From: Rhodanobacteraceae bacterium
Lineage (GTDB): Bacteria; Pseudomonadota; Gammaproteobacteria; Xanthomonadales; Rhodanobacteraceae
Direction of reading: 5' to 3'
NCBI GenBank assembly: GCA_016790075.1
Contig: JAEUPP010000033.1
Location: 1 to 64,000 of the forward strand
DNA: 64,000 bases
The position numbers and the translations under genes are program-made. How positions within the stretch are numbered: the stretch's first letter is position 1; the number at the start of each line of letters is the position of its first letter. The notes under the pieces were generated by a model. It did no database searches. It saw only the letters and a program-made list of their open reading frames with translations, and had not been told where the DNA came from. Positions 35,568 to 47,500 of this stretch are shown here, piece by piece.

Positions 35568-38500
35568 TTAGTTGCCGCTTATCAGCGTAACCCAGGGCGC
35601 ACCCTGCACCACGGCCGGACGCAGCAGGGCTAGGCGGCCGCGCTCGCTCCGGCTGCCGTTTTGCTGTGGTGTGCCGCCGCCTTCGATACGCAGATAGCCG
35701 TCGCTCGCATCGGCGCTGGCGGCCTGCCAGGCAAATGCAATCGGCGCGCGTGCGGGATCGACCTCGATCCATGCGCTGCGTTCGGCCATGCCGTTCGCGT
35801 CACGCAGCACGCTGCGCAGCATCACCTTGTTTCCAAAGCGTGCAAGTTCCAGAGTGAACAACTCGGCGCCGCGCTCGGTAACAGCAGTTGCGATCGCGAC
35901 CGGACTCAGGTCGAGACCATCCAGCAGCTGCGGATCAACCTGCAGGCGGCCTGCCACGTAACCGCTCGCATTGCCTACGTCCTGGGGCACGATCGTGTTC
36001 GGCGTGCCTTCGAAGCTGTCTTTGAACAGCACGATCACGTCGGCCGGTGTGTCCGTTGCACTGTTATTGGCCGAGTTCGGGTCGCCGGTGGAGGTCACGT
36101 TGGCGGTGTTGGTGATGACATCGTCCGGACTGCCCGGCTGTACCGTGGTCGAGTAGACATAGGCGACCTGGCCATTGGCCGGCACGCTTGCGGTATCGGT
36201 CAAGGTATTGCCGCTGCCTGCAGCGCAGGTTGCGCCGCCGGACGGCGTGCAGACCCAGGAACCGGCGCCCAGTTCGCTGGGCAATGCGCTGCTGACGTTG
36301 ACGCTTGCGGTCAGCGGGCTGGCCGTGTTCGTCACGGTGATGATGTAGTTCAGCGAATCACCCACGCGGACAAACTGTCGGTTGTCGCTGATCGTTACAC
36401 CCGCATCCGGCAATAGACCAATGCTGTCGGTATCGGTTGCGCTGTTGTTGCTGGCGTCGGTGTCGCTCTCGCCGCTGCCGACGGTTATGGTCGCCGTATT
36501 GGCCAGCGTACCGGTGGCGTTTTGCGCTAACGTGCAGGCTGCGGTATAGGTCAGCGTGCCGCCGGACGGGATAGAACCGGTATCGGCAATATTGCCGTTG
36601 CCATTGGCCGCACCGCAGGTGGCGCCGCCGCTGCCCGCACAGGTCCAGGCACAGCTGTTCAGGCTGGCCGGGAAGGGGTCATTAACGGTCGCCGCTGCAA
36701 CATTTGGCCCGCTATTGCGGGCGACTATGGTGTAAGTGACCGACGCGCCCGGGCCCACCGTCGTAACACCGTCAGTCTTGCTGATGCTGGCATTTACCAG
36801 ACGGGTCAGCGTATCGGTATCGGTAGCCGTATTGTTCGCCGGAACCGTATCGATAAAGCCGGCCGGCATGGCGATGCGCGCCGTGTTGCTGACATTGGCC
36901 GCCGCCGATACCGTCGCTACGGTGCATTGCTGGGTATACGTCGTGCTGCCGCCCGCAGGCAGGTTGACCGTATCGCTGATCGTGCCTGTGCCGCTGGCCG
37001 TACAGGTACCGCCGCCAGCGCCGGTACATGTCCAGGTGCCGCAGGTCAGATCTGGCCCCGGTACCTCGCTGACCGTTGCACCATTGACCGCAAGGGATCC
37101 GGCATTGCTTGCCACGATGGTATAGGTCAACGTTGCACCGGTCTGGGTAGCGGTAACGCCGTTGGTCTTGCTTACGGTCAGGTCAGCCGGAGTGCCACCG
37201 CCAGTTTCAGCCAAAGTGAAATAGTAAAATTGAGTAACTCCGCTTACCGCGCCGGTATTCGCCGTGGTATTGAGCGTGCCGCCGAGGTCGGTAAAGCTGG
37301 TCGGCGGAACTGGTGTGCCGTTGTAGACACGCAGATTGGCTTCCGCTGCGGTACCTGGAATATCAGTATCCAGGTAGTTAAAAGTCAGATCGGCCGTCGT
37401 GCCGGCTGGTGCCAGCAGCAGCCAGTGGCGATTGATGGCCTTGTCCAAGGGGGCGAAGTTCGGCATCGGTAGCTGCAGTGCCGAGCCTTCTATCGTCAGC
37501 GGGAAGGTGCCGGCCGTCACATTGGCGACGATAGGCGAATAGCCATTCGCGGTACCGACTTCAAACGTGCGTGATGCCGCTGCCACCAGCGGCTTGGCCA
37601 ATTTGCCATCGACATAGCCATTCGTGCGGGTTGTCGTACCTGCACTGCCCAGCGTAACGGTATTGGGCGCCGGCACGATAACGCGGCCATTTGTCAGGGC
37701 CAGCGTGCCATTAACGGTAACGCCGCCGCCGGCAAGGGTCAGTGTATGCGTTGCGTCGTTGTCGTCATAGGTCAGATTGCCGAGCACGCGTGTTGGCACC
37801 ACTTCCGGGCCGGTGGAACGGGAACGGGTCGTGCGCAAATAGAGCAGGTTCTGCACCCCGCTGGCACCGAGATCAAAGGCCGGGGCAACGTCGAAACTGC
37901 CACCGGCAGTCGGCGTCGTTGTATTGCCGATCTGCACCGTCGCACTGCCGCCATTGCCCAGGGTCAGCTTGTTCGCGTTTACGAAGTTGCCGTTGAAAAG
38001 AATGACGCGATTCACGACCACGTTGCTTACCGCTGGATCAAAAGTAAAGTTCAGATCGTTCTGCAGCTCCAGGCTGGTCATCGGAGCCGTTACCACACCC
38101 GTTCCCTGATAGGTGACATTGGTTGCCGGGCTGGCCGCAACAAAACGTGAATTTGCACCGTTGGAAGTCAAGGTGCCGTTGTTGGTGATCGTGCTGCCGT
38201 TGAACAGGAACGTGCCATTCCCGGTATTGAGCGTGCCGCCGGTATTGATGGTCAGATTACGCGTGCTCTGATCCCTGGTCGTAAACAGCGTGACTGAATG
38301 GGCGGCCGAGGCGGTATTGACGACCAGATCCGGAAACGCGCCCAGTGCATTAAAGGCCTGGGCCGGGCCGGAGCTGGCATTGCCGAATTGCACGGTGCCG
38401 CCAGTAATCCCCGTAGCGCGCGCGCCCGCCTCATTGCGATAGTCACACCGACTTGCTGCCGCGGTTGACGCGAGCTGTACGATTACTGTGCCGCCAGTGA

Positions 38501-40580
38501 TCGTGATCGACGAACGACTAACGTTACCAAGGTCATAGGAACAAATCGTTGTCGATGTATTACCAACGGTACTGACCGTGATCACACCACCGGTTTGCAG
38601 ATAGGTGATTGGATTGCCTCCAGCGGTGACACCAAAACGCCCGGCTGCATTGATCGCACCACCCTCGACCGTAACATTGGCGCCGGCCATCAAGCCCAGC
38701 GAATTGCCGGAAGCTGTACCAATATTGTAGGTGCCCTGGCTGATGCGCCAGCGCCCTGAGACCGTGGCAGAATCGTTCTGCGCAGCAACGGTATAGTTGG
38801 GGTTGTCAAGCCAGAAACCGGTAGTGGCCGGAATCGAATAAGCCGCCGCGGTAAATACCCGATTGGTGCCGGCAAACGTACCGGATAGCTTGAACGTACC
38901 GTTGGTCAGTGTAAGGAACCCGTCAGCATCGGCGGCTACGCCCTGCACCGTGAAACTGGTCGTGGCCAGCTCCAGCGTATTGGCGTTCGATGTGCCCTTG
39001 TTCATAACAATGGCGCGTATGTCGGTCGTACCGCCATTGCCACCGAAGGTCGCGTTGTTGCTGCCGGTAAACGTGATACCTGCGCCACTGGCCGCGGTCG
39101 CGAAATCCAGCGTGTTGTTATTGGTCAGATTGCCGCCGACGCTAAGCACATGCGTCGTCACCGTACCGGTGGGCTGGCTCTGGAAGAAACCGTCGATGGT
39201 CACATCGGTTTCGACCGTCAGCGAACGTGCGGTCGTGGTTTCCCATTGCAGCACGCCATTGCTCGCGATCGAGAGGCTGTAGGCGACCGCGGCGGTATCG
39301 ATAGTCACCGTTGCTCCGGCGGCGATCGTGACATGGCTGCCGTCTGTCGGCACGGCACCGCCGACCCAGGTCGCCGGATCGCTCCAGTTGCCGCCGACGC
39401 CGGTTGACGTGACATTGCCCAATGGCGGTGTTGCTTGCGTACCGCTGAGCGCTGTACTTAGCGCACCTTCGGATACGGCAAGCACGCGCCAGGTGTAGTT
39501 GGTATTCGGCGTCAGGCCAGTAGCAGCCAGCGAGGTTGCGTTCTGCGGTGCAGTAGCAAAAAAATTAAAATTGATTCCGTCAGTAGAATTATATATCGCG
39601 TAACGCAGTTCATCCGGCGAATCGGTCCAGTTCAGCGTCATTGAGAATGAACTGGCCGCGGTGAAGTTCAAGGCGGTCGGCGCTGTTGGAACCGGCGGCG
39701 TAAATGAGAAGGTACGGCGCGAACCGTTAGCGTCCGAGGTCAGCACCGTTATCGGGCCTAGCACGTTATACAGGTTAGCTACTGCGGTTGCGCTGGCACT
39801 GCTGAAATTGGGCACGGGTGTGCCGCTATGTGGTGCATCGACCGAACCTATCGTGCCAGCGAGATTGCTTGAAGAGAACCCGATGTGCGGAGAGTGCGCG
39901 ATCCTTTGGGTAATAGCCAAGGAGTTCATGCTCATACGGCCGTAGATGAACTCGATGGCTCCTATGCCCTCGCGCAGTTGCACCTGATAGGTCAGATCCG
40001 CTGTGGCGCTCGCGCTCGCGGAGTTGTAGGCCTGATTATTGAGCCATTCGACCGTCAGTACACGTGAGGGCGCAGTACCCGATACGCGGTAGTGCACCTT
40101 GCCGTCGCCGGCATGCGTACGCTGACTCGCACCGAAGGCCGTGATGAGAGGAAGGTTGGCCTGGCCTAGCGGTTGATACGGTGTGGTGGTCTGCGCTATA
40201 GCGCCGAGCCGCAATACGCCGTTGTCGTTGATCGAGAACTGGGTAAAACGTTCGCCCTGAAAATAGAACTCGAAACCGATATCGGTTAGTGCCGATGCCC
40301 TGTTGTCAATATTGTCCGCCAGCAGGGTCGTGGTGCCGGTGCTCATATCCGTCAGCGAGCCGGTAGTCGTCGTCGCGAACACGTAGTTTCCCGCAACCTT
40401 CGGTGCGGTAACACTGTTAGGCTGCTCGGGCGGGGCTTCTGGCGCGTGTTCAGGGTTTGTGTCGTCTGAAATGGTTAACTGCGCCGTAGTTACCGCTTCA
40501 ACGCCAGTAGTGGCGGAAAGCGGAAACGTCGCCAGCGCCAACAGCAGACCGGCTGCTAATGTCACTCGGTGAATAGTCAT
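35568..40580 (-). CDS. Giant secreted surface protein with fibronectin-III and DUF11 repeats
   Basis: 1670 residues from the ATG at 40580, chosen because GGGGA precedes it and a signal peptide follows at once (MTIHRVTLAAGLLLALATFPLSA); a longer frame from 40655 would bury the signal. A fibronectin type III module (TAPTALNF...LTPNTNYTWRVLAVS) is at about 300-390. A long region of parallel-beta turns follows (GNWSDPATWVGG, LTIDG, NNNTLDF). Three DUF11 repeats occupy about 1130-1560 (e.g. ISKTDGVTTVGPGASVTYTIVARNSGP). The remainder contains 'IVLFKDSFEG' about 120 residues before the end. Such proteins are extracellular adhesins or matrix components; the partner is unknown. Confidence 0.88.
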   Translation of the reverse strand: MTIHRVTLAAGLLLALATFPLSATTGVEAVTTAQLTISDDTNPEHAPEAPPEQPNSVTAPKVAGNYVFATTTTGSLTDMSTGTTTLLADNIDNRASALTDIGFEFYFQGERFTQFSINDNGVLRLGAIAQTTTPYQPLGQANLPLITAFGASQRTHAGDGKVHYRVSGTAPSRVLTVEWLNNQAYNSASASATADLTYQVQLREGIGAIEFIYGRMSMNSLAITQRIAHSPHIGFSSSNLAGTIGSVDAPHSGTPVPNFSSASATAVANLYNVLGPITVLTSDANGSRRTFSFTPPVPTAPTALNFTAASSFSMTLNWTDSPDELRYAIYNSTDGINFNFFATAPQNATSLAATGLTPNTNYTWRVLAVSEGALSTALSGTQATPPLGNVTSTGVGGNWSDPATWVGGAVPTDGSHVTIAAGATVTIDTAAVAYSLSIASNGVLQWETTTARSLTVETDVTIDGFFQSQPTGTVTTHVLSVGGNLTNNNTLDFATAASGAGITFTGSNNATFGGNGGTTDIRAIVMNKGTSNANTLELATTSFTVQGVAADADGFLTLTNGTFKLSGTFAGTNRVFTAAAYSIPATTGFWLDNPNYTVAAQNDSATVSGRWRISQGTYNIGTASGNSLGLMAGANVTVEGGAINAAGRFGVTAGGNPITYLQTGGVITVSTVGNTSTTICSYDLGNVSRSSITITGGTVIVQLASTAAASRCDYRNEAGARATGITGGTVQFGNASSGPAQAFNALGAFPDLVVNTASAAHSVTLFTTRDQSTRNLTINTGGTLNTGNGTFLFNGSTITNNGTLTSNGANSRFVAASPATNVTYQGTGVVTAPMTSLELQNDLNFTFDPAVSNVVVNRVILFNGNFVNANKLTLGNGGSATVQIGNTTTPTAGGSFDVAPAFDLGASGVQNLLYLRTTRSRSTGPEVVPTRVLGNLTYDDNDATHTLTLAGGGVTVNGTLALTNGRVIVPAPNTVTLGSAGTTTRTNGYVDGKLAKPLVAAASRTFEVGTANGYSPIVANVTAGTFPLTIEGSALQLPMPNFAPLDKAINRHWLLLAPAGTTADLTFNYLDTDIPGTAAEANLRVYNGTPVPPTSFTDLGGTLNTTANTGAVSGVTQFYYFTLAETGGGTPADLTVSKTNGVTATQTGATLTYTIVASNAGSLAVNGATVSEVPGPDLTCGTWTCTGAGGGTCTASGTGTISDTVNLPAGGSTTYTQQCTVATVSAAANVSNTARIAMPAGFIDTVPANNTATDTDTLTRLVNASISKTDGVTTVGPGASVTYTIVARNSGPNVAAATVNDPFPASLNSCAWTCAGSGGATCGAANGNGNIADTGSIPSGGTLTYTAACTLAQNATGTLANTATITVGSGESDTDASNNSATDTDSIGLLPDAGVTISDNRQFVRVGDSLNYIITVTNTASPLTASVNVSSALPSELGAGSWVCTPSGGATCAAGSGNTLTDTASVPANGQVAYVYSTTVQPGSPDDVITNTANVTSTGDPNSANNSATDTPADVIVLFKDSFEGTPNTIVPQDVGNASGYVAGRLQVDPQLLDGLDLSPVAIATAVTERGAELFTLELARFGNKVMLRSVLRDANGMAERSAWIEVDPARAPIAFAWQAASADASDGYLRIEGGGTPQQNGSRSERGRLALLRPAVVQGAPWVTLISGN

Positions 40581-40694
40581 TCGAAATCCCCAACGTTTTT
40601 GCACGGATGGATAGCACCCCGCGAACGATGCGCGCCGACGGCGAGAAACATGCAAGGGCCGGTAACACGCTCGCTTCGCCGCCTATAGCTGTGA

Positions 40695-40751
40695 CCTGCC
40701 TCCGCCTCCGGCAGGAGACTCATAAAGCAGAGGGCCCCTCTGGCGAGTCTC
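40695..40751. other. Two back-to-back stem-loops, possible structured leader
   Basis: Stem CCTGCC/GGCAGG (40695-40715, 9-base loop) abuts a longer hairpin with outer stem GAGACTC/GAGTCTC and inner stem CAGAGG/CCTCTG (40715-40751). It lies 115-170 bases upstream of the minus-strand surface gene, so it could fold in that transcript. I could not match it to a known riboswitch class. Confidence 0.4.
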
Positions 40752-41104
40752 TGATCAAGTCCGTACTTTTTTGAAACCCCATCGACTCAGGGAGACGGTC
40801 AAGCGGTTGCCAAGAAAGCGTTTGCCTATGGTCTGGAGACAAGTAGCAGGGTATGGGGGGCGTACTTTTGACACGTATTTAGACCTTTCCCAGCGCGATG
40901 CTTCGATGAAGCAGCAACAGCTGCGTTATCGAATTGCACCCAGTCCTTATTACCCGGGACACGGCCTGACACCGCCATTCGGAGGAATTCCTCGGTCTGC
41001 GTTACGGCCGCGCGAAAGAGGTTCTGGATAGATCGGCGTTCTTGTCGTCGCTTGATCTCGGTTAAAGCCTGGAAACATCGGAAACCTGGCCACCCAAAAA
41101 CTCC

Positions 41105-41227
41105 GAACCGCCGCCCGACAAACCGGGCACGCCGATCACGGCCACCCAGATTGACCACGTCGGCTGGCGCTTGCTGTACAGCACCCAGGCGCTGCAGATG
41201 GCGCTGCTCACATTGGCGACCGCGTAG
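41105..41227 (+). pseudogene. 3' remnant of a second copy of the last eCIS gene
   Basis: In frame, the fragment reads EPPPDKPGTPITATQIDHVGWRL and continues into a tail that matches the last eCIS protein. The final 56 bases, 41172-41227 including the TAG stop, are identical to 35412-35467. Upstream bases diverge mainly at third positions, and homology ends near 41105. There is no start codon or ribosome binding site, so this is a truncated gene end. Confidence 0.85.
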
Positions 41228-41243
41228 CGAATACACGCAATCA

Positions 41244-41281
41244 CGAGGGCGCTTTGCGTACGACCCGGCCCGGCGCCCTCG
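41244..41281. terminator. Hairpin after the eCIS gene remnant
   Basis: A 9-bp stem CGAGGGCGC/GCGCCCTCG with a 20-base loop and no T-run. It sits 17 bases after the remnant stop codon and may be the old terminator of the lost gene. Confidence 0.35.
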
Positions 41282-41524
41282 CTGCCTGCCTGTGCCGAAA
41301 ATTGGCCACGGGTGCAACATCGCCTGGCAAATGCGCGCTGCGCCACGTTGCAAGAATCACTGGATCACGCGCGTCAATGGCAGCGAACGCACAGCAGGTG
41401 CAAAACCGCGCATCAATTTGCTTTTTTTGCCGTCGACTACTGTCGGACGACAGATAGAAACACTGGGGAATTTCCCAACAAGATCTCCCGCGCAGCGATG
41501 CCCTTTTGCTGATCTGGAGACACC

Positions 41525-44500
41525 ATGCGTTGTTCGCGAACCTTGCTTGTCCTGAGCGTTGCACTCATCACGGCGGCAGCCGGTGCGTCGCCACCTGAAC
41601 CTCCTGGGGCGCGGCTGGATGTGTCGCTGGCCTTGGGGCTTATGCCCGCGGCGGCACCCTTGAAGCCGATGTTGACGCAGAGTGCGGTGGCTGCCCCAAG
41701 CTCACCGCCGATTTGCCCTGCCTACGACGCGAGCAAGTTTGGCAGCGGCCTTGCGACACAGCCGGTCAGCGGGGCGGTGGCGATGCCACTGCGCGGTTCG
41801 TTCACGGTGGGCGGCGATGGCGCGGCGCACTACAGTCTCGCGCTCGAGGCTGTGCCGGGCCCTGCCGGGATGACACCGGACTTGTCGCTGGACTACAGCA
41901 GCACCCAAGGCAATGGGTATGTGGGCGTCGGGTTTTCATTGTCGGGCGTGACGGCGATCAGCCGCTGCGCCAAGACGATCGCCGATGATGGCAAGGTACA
42001 GGCCGTCAGCCTGACCTCGGCGGACAAGCTGTGTCTGGGCAGCTTGTCGCTGGTGGCGCAGAGCGGCAACTACGGTGAACCGGGAACGGTGTATCGCACC
42101 GATCCGGAGACGTTCGCCAAGGTGACGGCAGTCGGAGGCTCATCGAGTAGCGGCGCGACAAGTTTTGAGATGCGGACCAAGGACGGTTTGATCCACACCT
42201 ACGGTGATGTGAGCGGTGGACAAGATACTGACTTTATCGGCAGCAAGCGTGTCAGTTGGCCGTTAACGGCGACGCGCGATCGTTTGGGCAACACGGTACG
42301 TTATCGGTACATCAATATTCTCGGCGACGACGCAAACGGACAACCTTACTCGCAGGAGCGGCGGCTGGACGAGATCCAGTACGGCACGTTCAGTGGCACC
42401 ACGCCCGATCGTCGGATCAAATTCACCTACGAGATTCGCCCGGACCGCAGCGAGCAGTATGCAAACGGGGTGGCGCTGGTGTTGTCGCGCCGGCTCAGCA
42501 AGATCGAGATGCAGCGTCAGATCGGCACCGGGTATTCGACGGCGCGCAGCTACACATTGGGCTACGAGAACGAAGGTCCCACCGCGCGCAGCAAGCTGAT
42601 TTCGGTGAAGGCGTGTGGAACGAGTGATTCGGCCTGCCTGCCGGCGACGACATTCACGTGGTATCGGGGTGGGGATGGATTCGACCTGTCGGTGGCGCAG
42701 GATGGTCTGCTGGCGCCGCCCTCGATCCACACACCCTTGGTGTCCATCGATCTCTTGGGTACAGGTACGCCCAACCTGGGCTATCACTACGATGCAAACG
42801 GTGATGCCGAGGGCGGTGGCACCTGGCGCTTTTTCGCGACCAACCCGGATCACATTCCCGGGCATCCCTGGCATGAGGGCAACTTTACTGTCGATTCTGC
42901 CATTGCAGAACCCACGCCGGTTTTTGGCGCCCGGGTCATCGACTATGACCTGGACGGTATCGAGGACCTGTTGCCGATCGATTCGGTCAAGGGGACTGGT
43001 CCCCACTACGCCGGCGTGACGAACTGGCGGCCATTACTGTCGCGGATCGTCGGTCCGGTGCCGGTGAACACCGTGTTCAGCGGCGGTCTCAATCAGGTCA
43101 ACGGTGACGGCTTTTTTGCCGACCTCGATGGCGATGGTTTCCAGGACACGCTGCAGTTCTTTCCAGCTGCGGCGTTTGCCAGTCCGCCGGTCGACAACGA
43201 TCAATGGCGGTACAGCTTGCGCAGTGGCACGGTCTCATCGGCGCTGCATGCCGATTTTCCGGCGCCGAGCGCGACCGATAGTCAGGCCTTCGGTCCCGCC
43301 GTGAAGATCGACGCGCTGGATTACAAGGCGGCCAGCGCGGTGTTTGTGCTGGACCGGGACGGCGATGGCAAGGACGATATCTTTTACCGCGATGGCACGG
43401 AGCTTAAGGCGCTGGAGATCCCGAGTGCCGTCAATTCCACAGGGCTGCCGTCGTGGATACTGAATCAAAACGTGAAGCGGCTGTTCGTGGACTTCAACGG
43501 CGATGGCCTGATCGACATCCTGACCAATGTCGGAACGGAGCCTGAAAGTCAGACTGTCAGCAGTGCGGGGCGCTTATATTTGTGGCAGAGCACGGGCCGA
43601 CGCTTCCTTGCGGTGCGTCAGGTGTTCGCTAACACCGAGGCCGCGAAGTTTGACTACGGCCATGCGCTGGTGGTGGACGTCAATAGCGATGGCCGCAGCG
43701 ACCTGCTGGTGCCGAACACACGCAAAGTGCTGTCGGATGATTTTGAGTCTTTCCCCAAAGCGGATGCGTTGCATCTGCTCAAGGCGCCGACCTCCGATTC
43801 TGGCACGGCGCAGTTCACGTTCACGGCGAATAAGATTCCGTTCACGTTCGAGAACAAAGAGAGGGCTCCTGATTCCAATCCGCCAAAATATGTGGAGTTC
43901 TACACGCACGAGATGATTTCGGACTATCTCAGCAATCAAGGGCCGCGCGTTATCGATGCCGATGGAGACGGGCTGGTCGATTTGGTATCGGTAGCGATCA
44001 GCTATGACGACGACGCACATCCGAATCGAAGCACGCGCAAAATTCGCTACAGGCCGCATGCCAAAGCGAACGAAATGCCGGACCGGCTGGCGGAAATACA
44101 CGAAGGTATCAATCAGTCGATCCCTACCGTCGCAATCAGCTACACCCCAATGTCCGGGCATCCAGAGGTGTACCAGCGTGGCCATTGCGATCGTGCACTC
44201 TACAATTGTGCGATCAATCCGTATCCAGTGGTGTCGCGCGTCGAGCGCGATGCTGGCTTGAACGGTTTGGCTTCAAGCACGAAGCTGGTTTCAACCTATT
44301 CGTACAAGAACAGCATCACGCACAAGAAGGCACGGCGCTGGCTGGGTTTTGCTGAGCAGCGCATTCAGACGCAGCCCAGCGATAACAGTCAAGCGCCTGT
44401 GGTAACGCGCAACTTCTACAGCAACAGCGACGAGCAGCATGATCCACTGCTGCGTGAGTCCTGGAGTTACAGCACGTTGCCGGACGGTCAGCGGTGGTTC

Positions 44501-47500
44501 GAGCGTACCCTGCAGAACTGGCAGCCGCGCGATACGGTGCTGGCCAACGGCAAGGTGCTGACTTATCACTACGTTGAGCGCAATGAAAGCTGGAGTTATC
44601 GCTTCCCGAGCACGGTCAATGCGGATGCGCTGACGCCTGGGCTCTTGGACGAGCCGTTCGCGAATCTACTGCAATACCGCCACCACAATGTGCTGCATAA
44701 CCAGGTAATGAGCCTGGACGGCTACGGCAATGTCACACAGAGCCGCAGCTTCGTGGGGCCGGGCGAAAGCAAGACCACGACTGAGACGATCTACTTGCCG
44801 GCCGATGAGACCGCGTGGCTCGTGTCACGGCCGGAGTTTGTTCACACCTATCAGGTGGCGGCCAACTGTGGCAGCGAGAGCGAGTGCCGCAGTGCATCGG
44901 AGCGTTCGGTGCAGATCAAAGCGTACCTGAAGACGGCCAGCGGTGCGCCCACGGCGCTGCCGCAGACGGTGCGCCAGTATCACTCCGATGCGGCGCCGGG
45001 TCAGGAGACGCAGACCCAATTGAACTACGACGCCTACGGCAACGTGACCTATACCGCAACGACCGGCGCGATCGATGCGGTCGGCACGCAAGGTACGCGC
45101 GAGAGCTGCGCGACTTACGACCCCGATGGCGTATTCGTGCACGCGGTCAGCAATGCATTGACCCACACCGCCTACAGCAAATACGACCCGTTGCTGGGCG
45201 TGCCGCTGGACAGCATTGATGCCAACGGCCGGCATACCTTGAGTCAGTACGATCAACTGGGTCGACTGATCAAAGTGCGTGCGCCCAGCGGGGCAGAAAT
45301 CAATGTGTCTTATAACGCCACGCTCAGCACCGGTGCTGCCCCCTTGACCTGGTTGACGCAGATTGAGAGTTCTGATGCCACCGGCCGCCGTGACCGCACC
45401 CTATACGATCGGTTGGGGCGCCCCCTGAAGCGGTCGTTCAAGGGATATGACGGCAATCTGCGCGAGACCAACCAGGAGTTCAACGCGGTCGGCACGCTCA
45501 AGCGTCAGGACGCCTTGGCGGCACGACCGGGATCGGCCGTGCCGCAAATCGAATACACCTACGACACGCGCGGCCGCAAGCTCACCCAGAGCGAGCCCAA
45601 CGAGCTCGACCCGGCACATCCGTACCAGCGGACCTGGGAATACAGCGACGATGCGGCGAGCAAGGTGACTTATACCGATACGCGAGGGCACGTGACGGTG
45701 CAGGAGTTTGGCAATAGCGGCGAGCTGGGACGCTCGATCGAGGCCTACAACACGGCTGACCAGGTCACGCGCCAGTTCGTGTATGGGCCCTACGGGCGCC
45801 CGAAGTCCAGTGAAGTCGTGGGCACGCCCGGCACGCTCTCCGAGGTCACCTACGACGACCGTGGCAACAAGCTCACGCTCACCGATCCTGATCGCGGGCT
45901 GACGAGCAATGTGTACAACGCCTTCAACGAGCTGATCCTGAGCACCGATGCCAACGGCAGGCAGACCCGTCCGGTCTACGATGTGTTGGGTCGCGTGGAT
46001 CAAGTGACAGTGAGCCAAGGCAGCGGGGCCACGGCGAAGACCTTGTCGTTCACCGACTATACCTACGACGTCGAACAGGCGTCGCACGACAGCGAGTTGG
46101 GCGTGCTCACGCGGCTGCGGCGCGACGACTACTTCCTGGGCGGTGCCGCGCAAACGACGCAGGTGGATTACGACTACGACGATGCCCTGGGGCGTTTGCA
46201 GGACGTGACGCATTCGGTGCCTTCGGACCTGACGCAAGGGGTGACGAGCAGTTACCGGTTCCATTACGACTACGATGAGTTCGGTCGCCTGCGCACGGTG
46301 CAGTACCCGCGGTTGTCGGGCCAGACGACGGCCGATGCCGGCTTGTCGATCGACTACGACTACGCGGGAACCAACGGCCAGCTGTCGACGATCAAGAGTC
46401 GGCAGAGCGGAGTGACCAACGGCAATCTGACGCTGTGGGCGTTGAACGAGACCGATGCGGCCAATCGTCCGCGCTTGAGCACGACGGGTGAAGGGATCAG
46501 CAAGGTGCGCCAGTACGATTGGCGCGGGGCCGTGGCTTCGCAGCTGTTGCAGACCTCGCCCAACGACGCGTGCCCGAGCTGCACCCGCGGGGAGTTGATC
46601 TACGTCTACGATGGTCAAGGCAATCTGCTCTCGCGCACCGACGACACCCAAGGTACGAGCGGTTCGGTGACGGAGTTGTTCGATTACGACGCGCACGATC
46701 GTCTCACGACGATGTCGATGACCACGCTGGCGACACCGCTGGAGACGTGGCGTTACGACCCGCTAGGCAATGTGCAATTCAACACCTATCGCGGGAACTA
46801 TACCTACGGCGATCCGCTACGCCCGATGCGCGTCACGCAGGTGGCCGGCGGCACGCTGGGTGGCACGCGCAGCTACGGGTACGACGCGGTCGGCAATCAG
46901 ACCACCCGGCCTGCTGGCACGGTGACATATAACGAGCGCAACCTGCCGGTACAGTTGCTCAATAGCGCGGGCAAGCCGATGGCGACCTTCCTGTACGGCC
47001 CGGCCGGAAACCGTGTGCGCAAGACCACCGGTATTGGTTCGAGCTTGATCACCACGACCTCGCTGGCGGGGCTGTACGAACAGATCCGTCGCGGTACGCA
47101 GCTGGAGCACCGCTTCCTGGTGCCGGGTGTGGCGTCGCTGCCGTACCTGGAAAGCGGCGGTGTCGTGACCAAGCAAGCGCCGTTGTTCCTGCACAGCGAT
47201 CACCTGGGATCGGTCGACACCGTCACCAGCGACGATGACGCCGGTACGGGAGTCAAAGCCGTGATCAAGGAACGCCGCAGCTACGATGCGTTCGGCTTGA
47301 AGCGCAATCCGAGCTGGTTGAACAACAGCTACACCGGCATGCAGCCAGCGTTGGTCAATGAAGGCTACACCGGGCACAACGACGACCCCGAGCTTGGCCT
47401 CATCGACATGAAGGGCCGTATCTACGATCCGACCCTGTTGCGGTTCCTGACGCCCGATCCGTTGGTATCGAACATGAGCTCGACGCAAGCATGGAATCCG

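Larger units (their letters stand above)
40581..41524. other. 944-base intergenic region with hairpins and an eCIS gene remnant
   Basis: No intact gene. It holds two adjacent strong hairpins (40695-40751), the 3' fragment of a second eCIS distal gene (41105-41227) and a long-loop hairpin (41244-41281). Open frames on either strand here lack ribosome binding sites and plausible composition. Confidence 0.7.

Noticed and set aside
40680-40770. Cyclic-di-GMP (GEMM) or other known riboswitch
   Set aside because: The hairpins lack the conserved GEMM bases and I could not fit them to any other class; kept only as an unnamed structured region.
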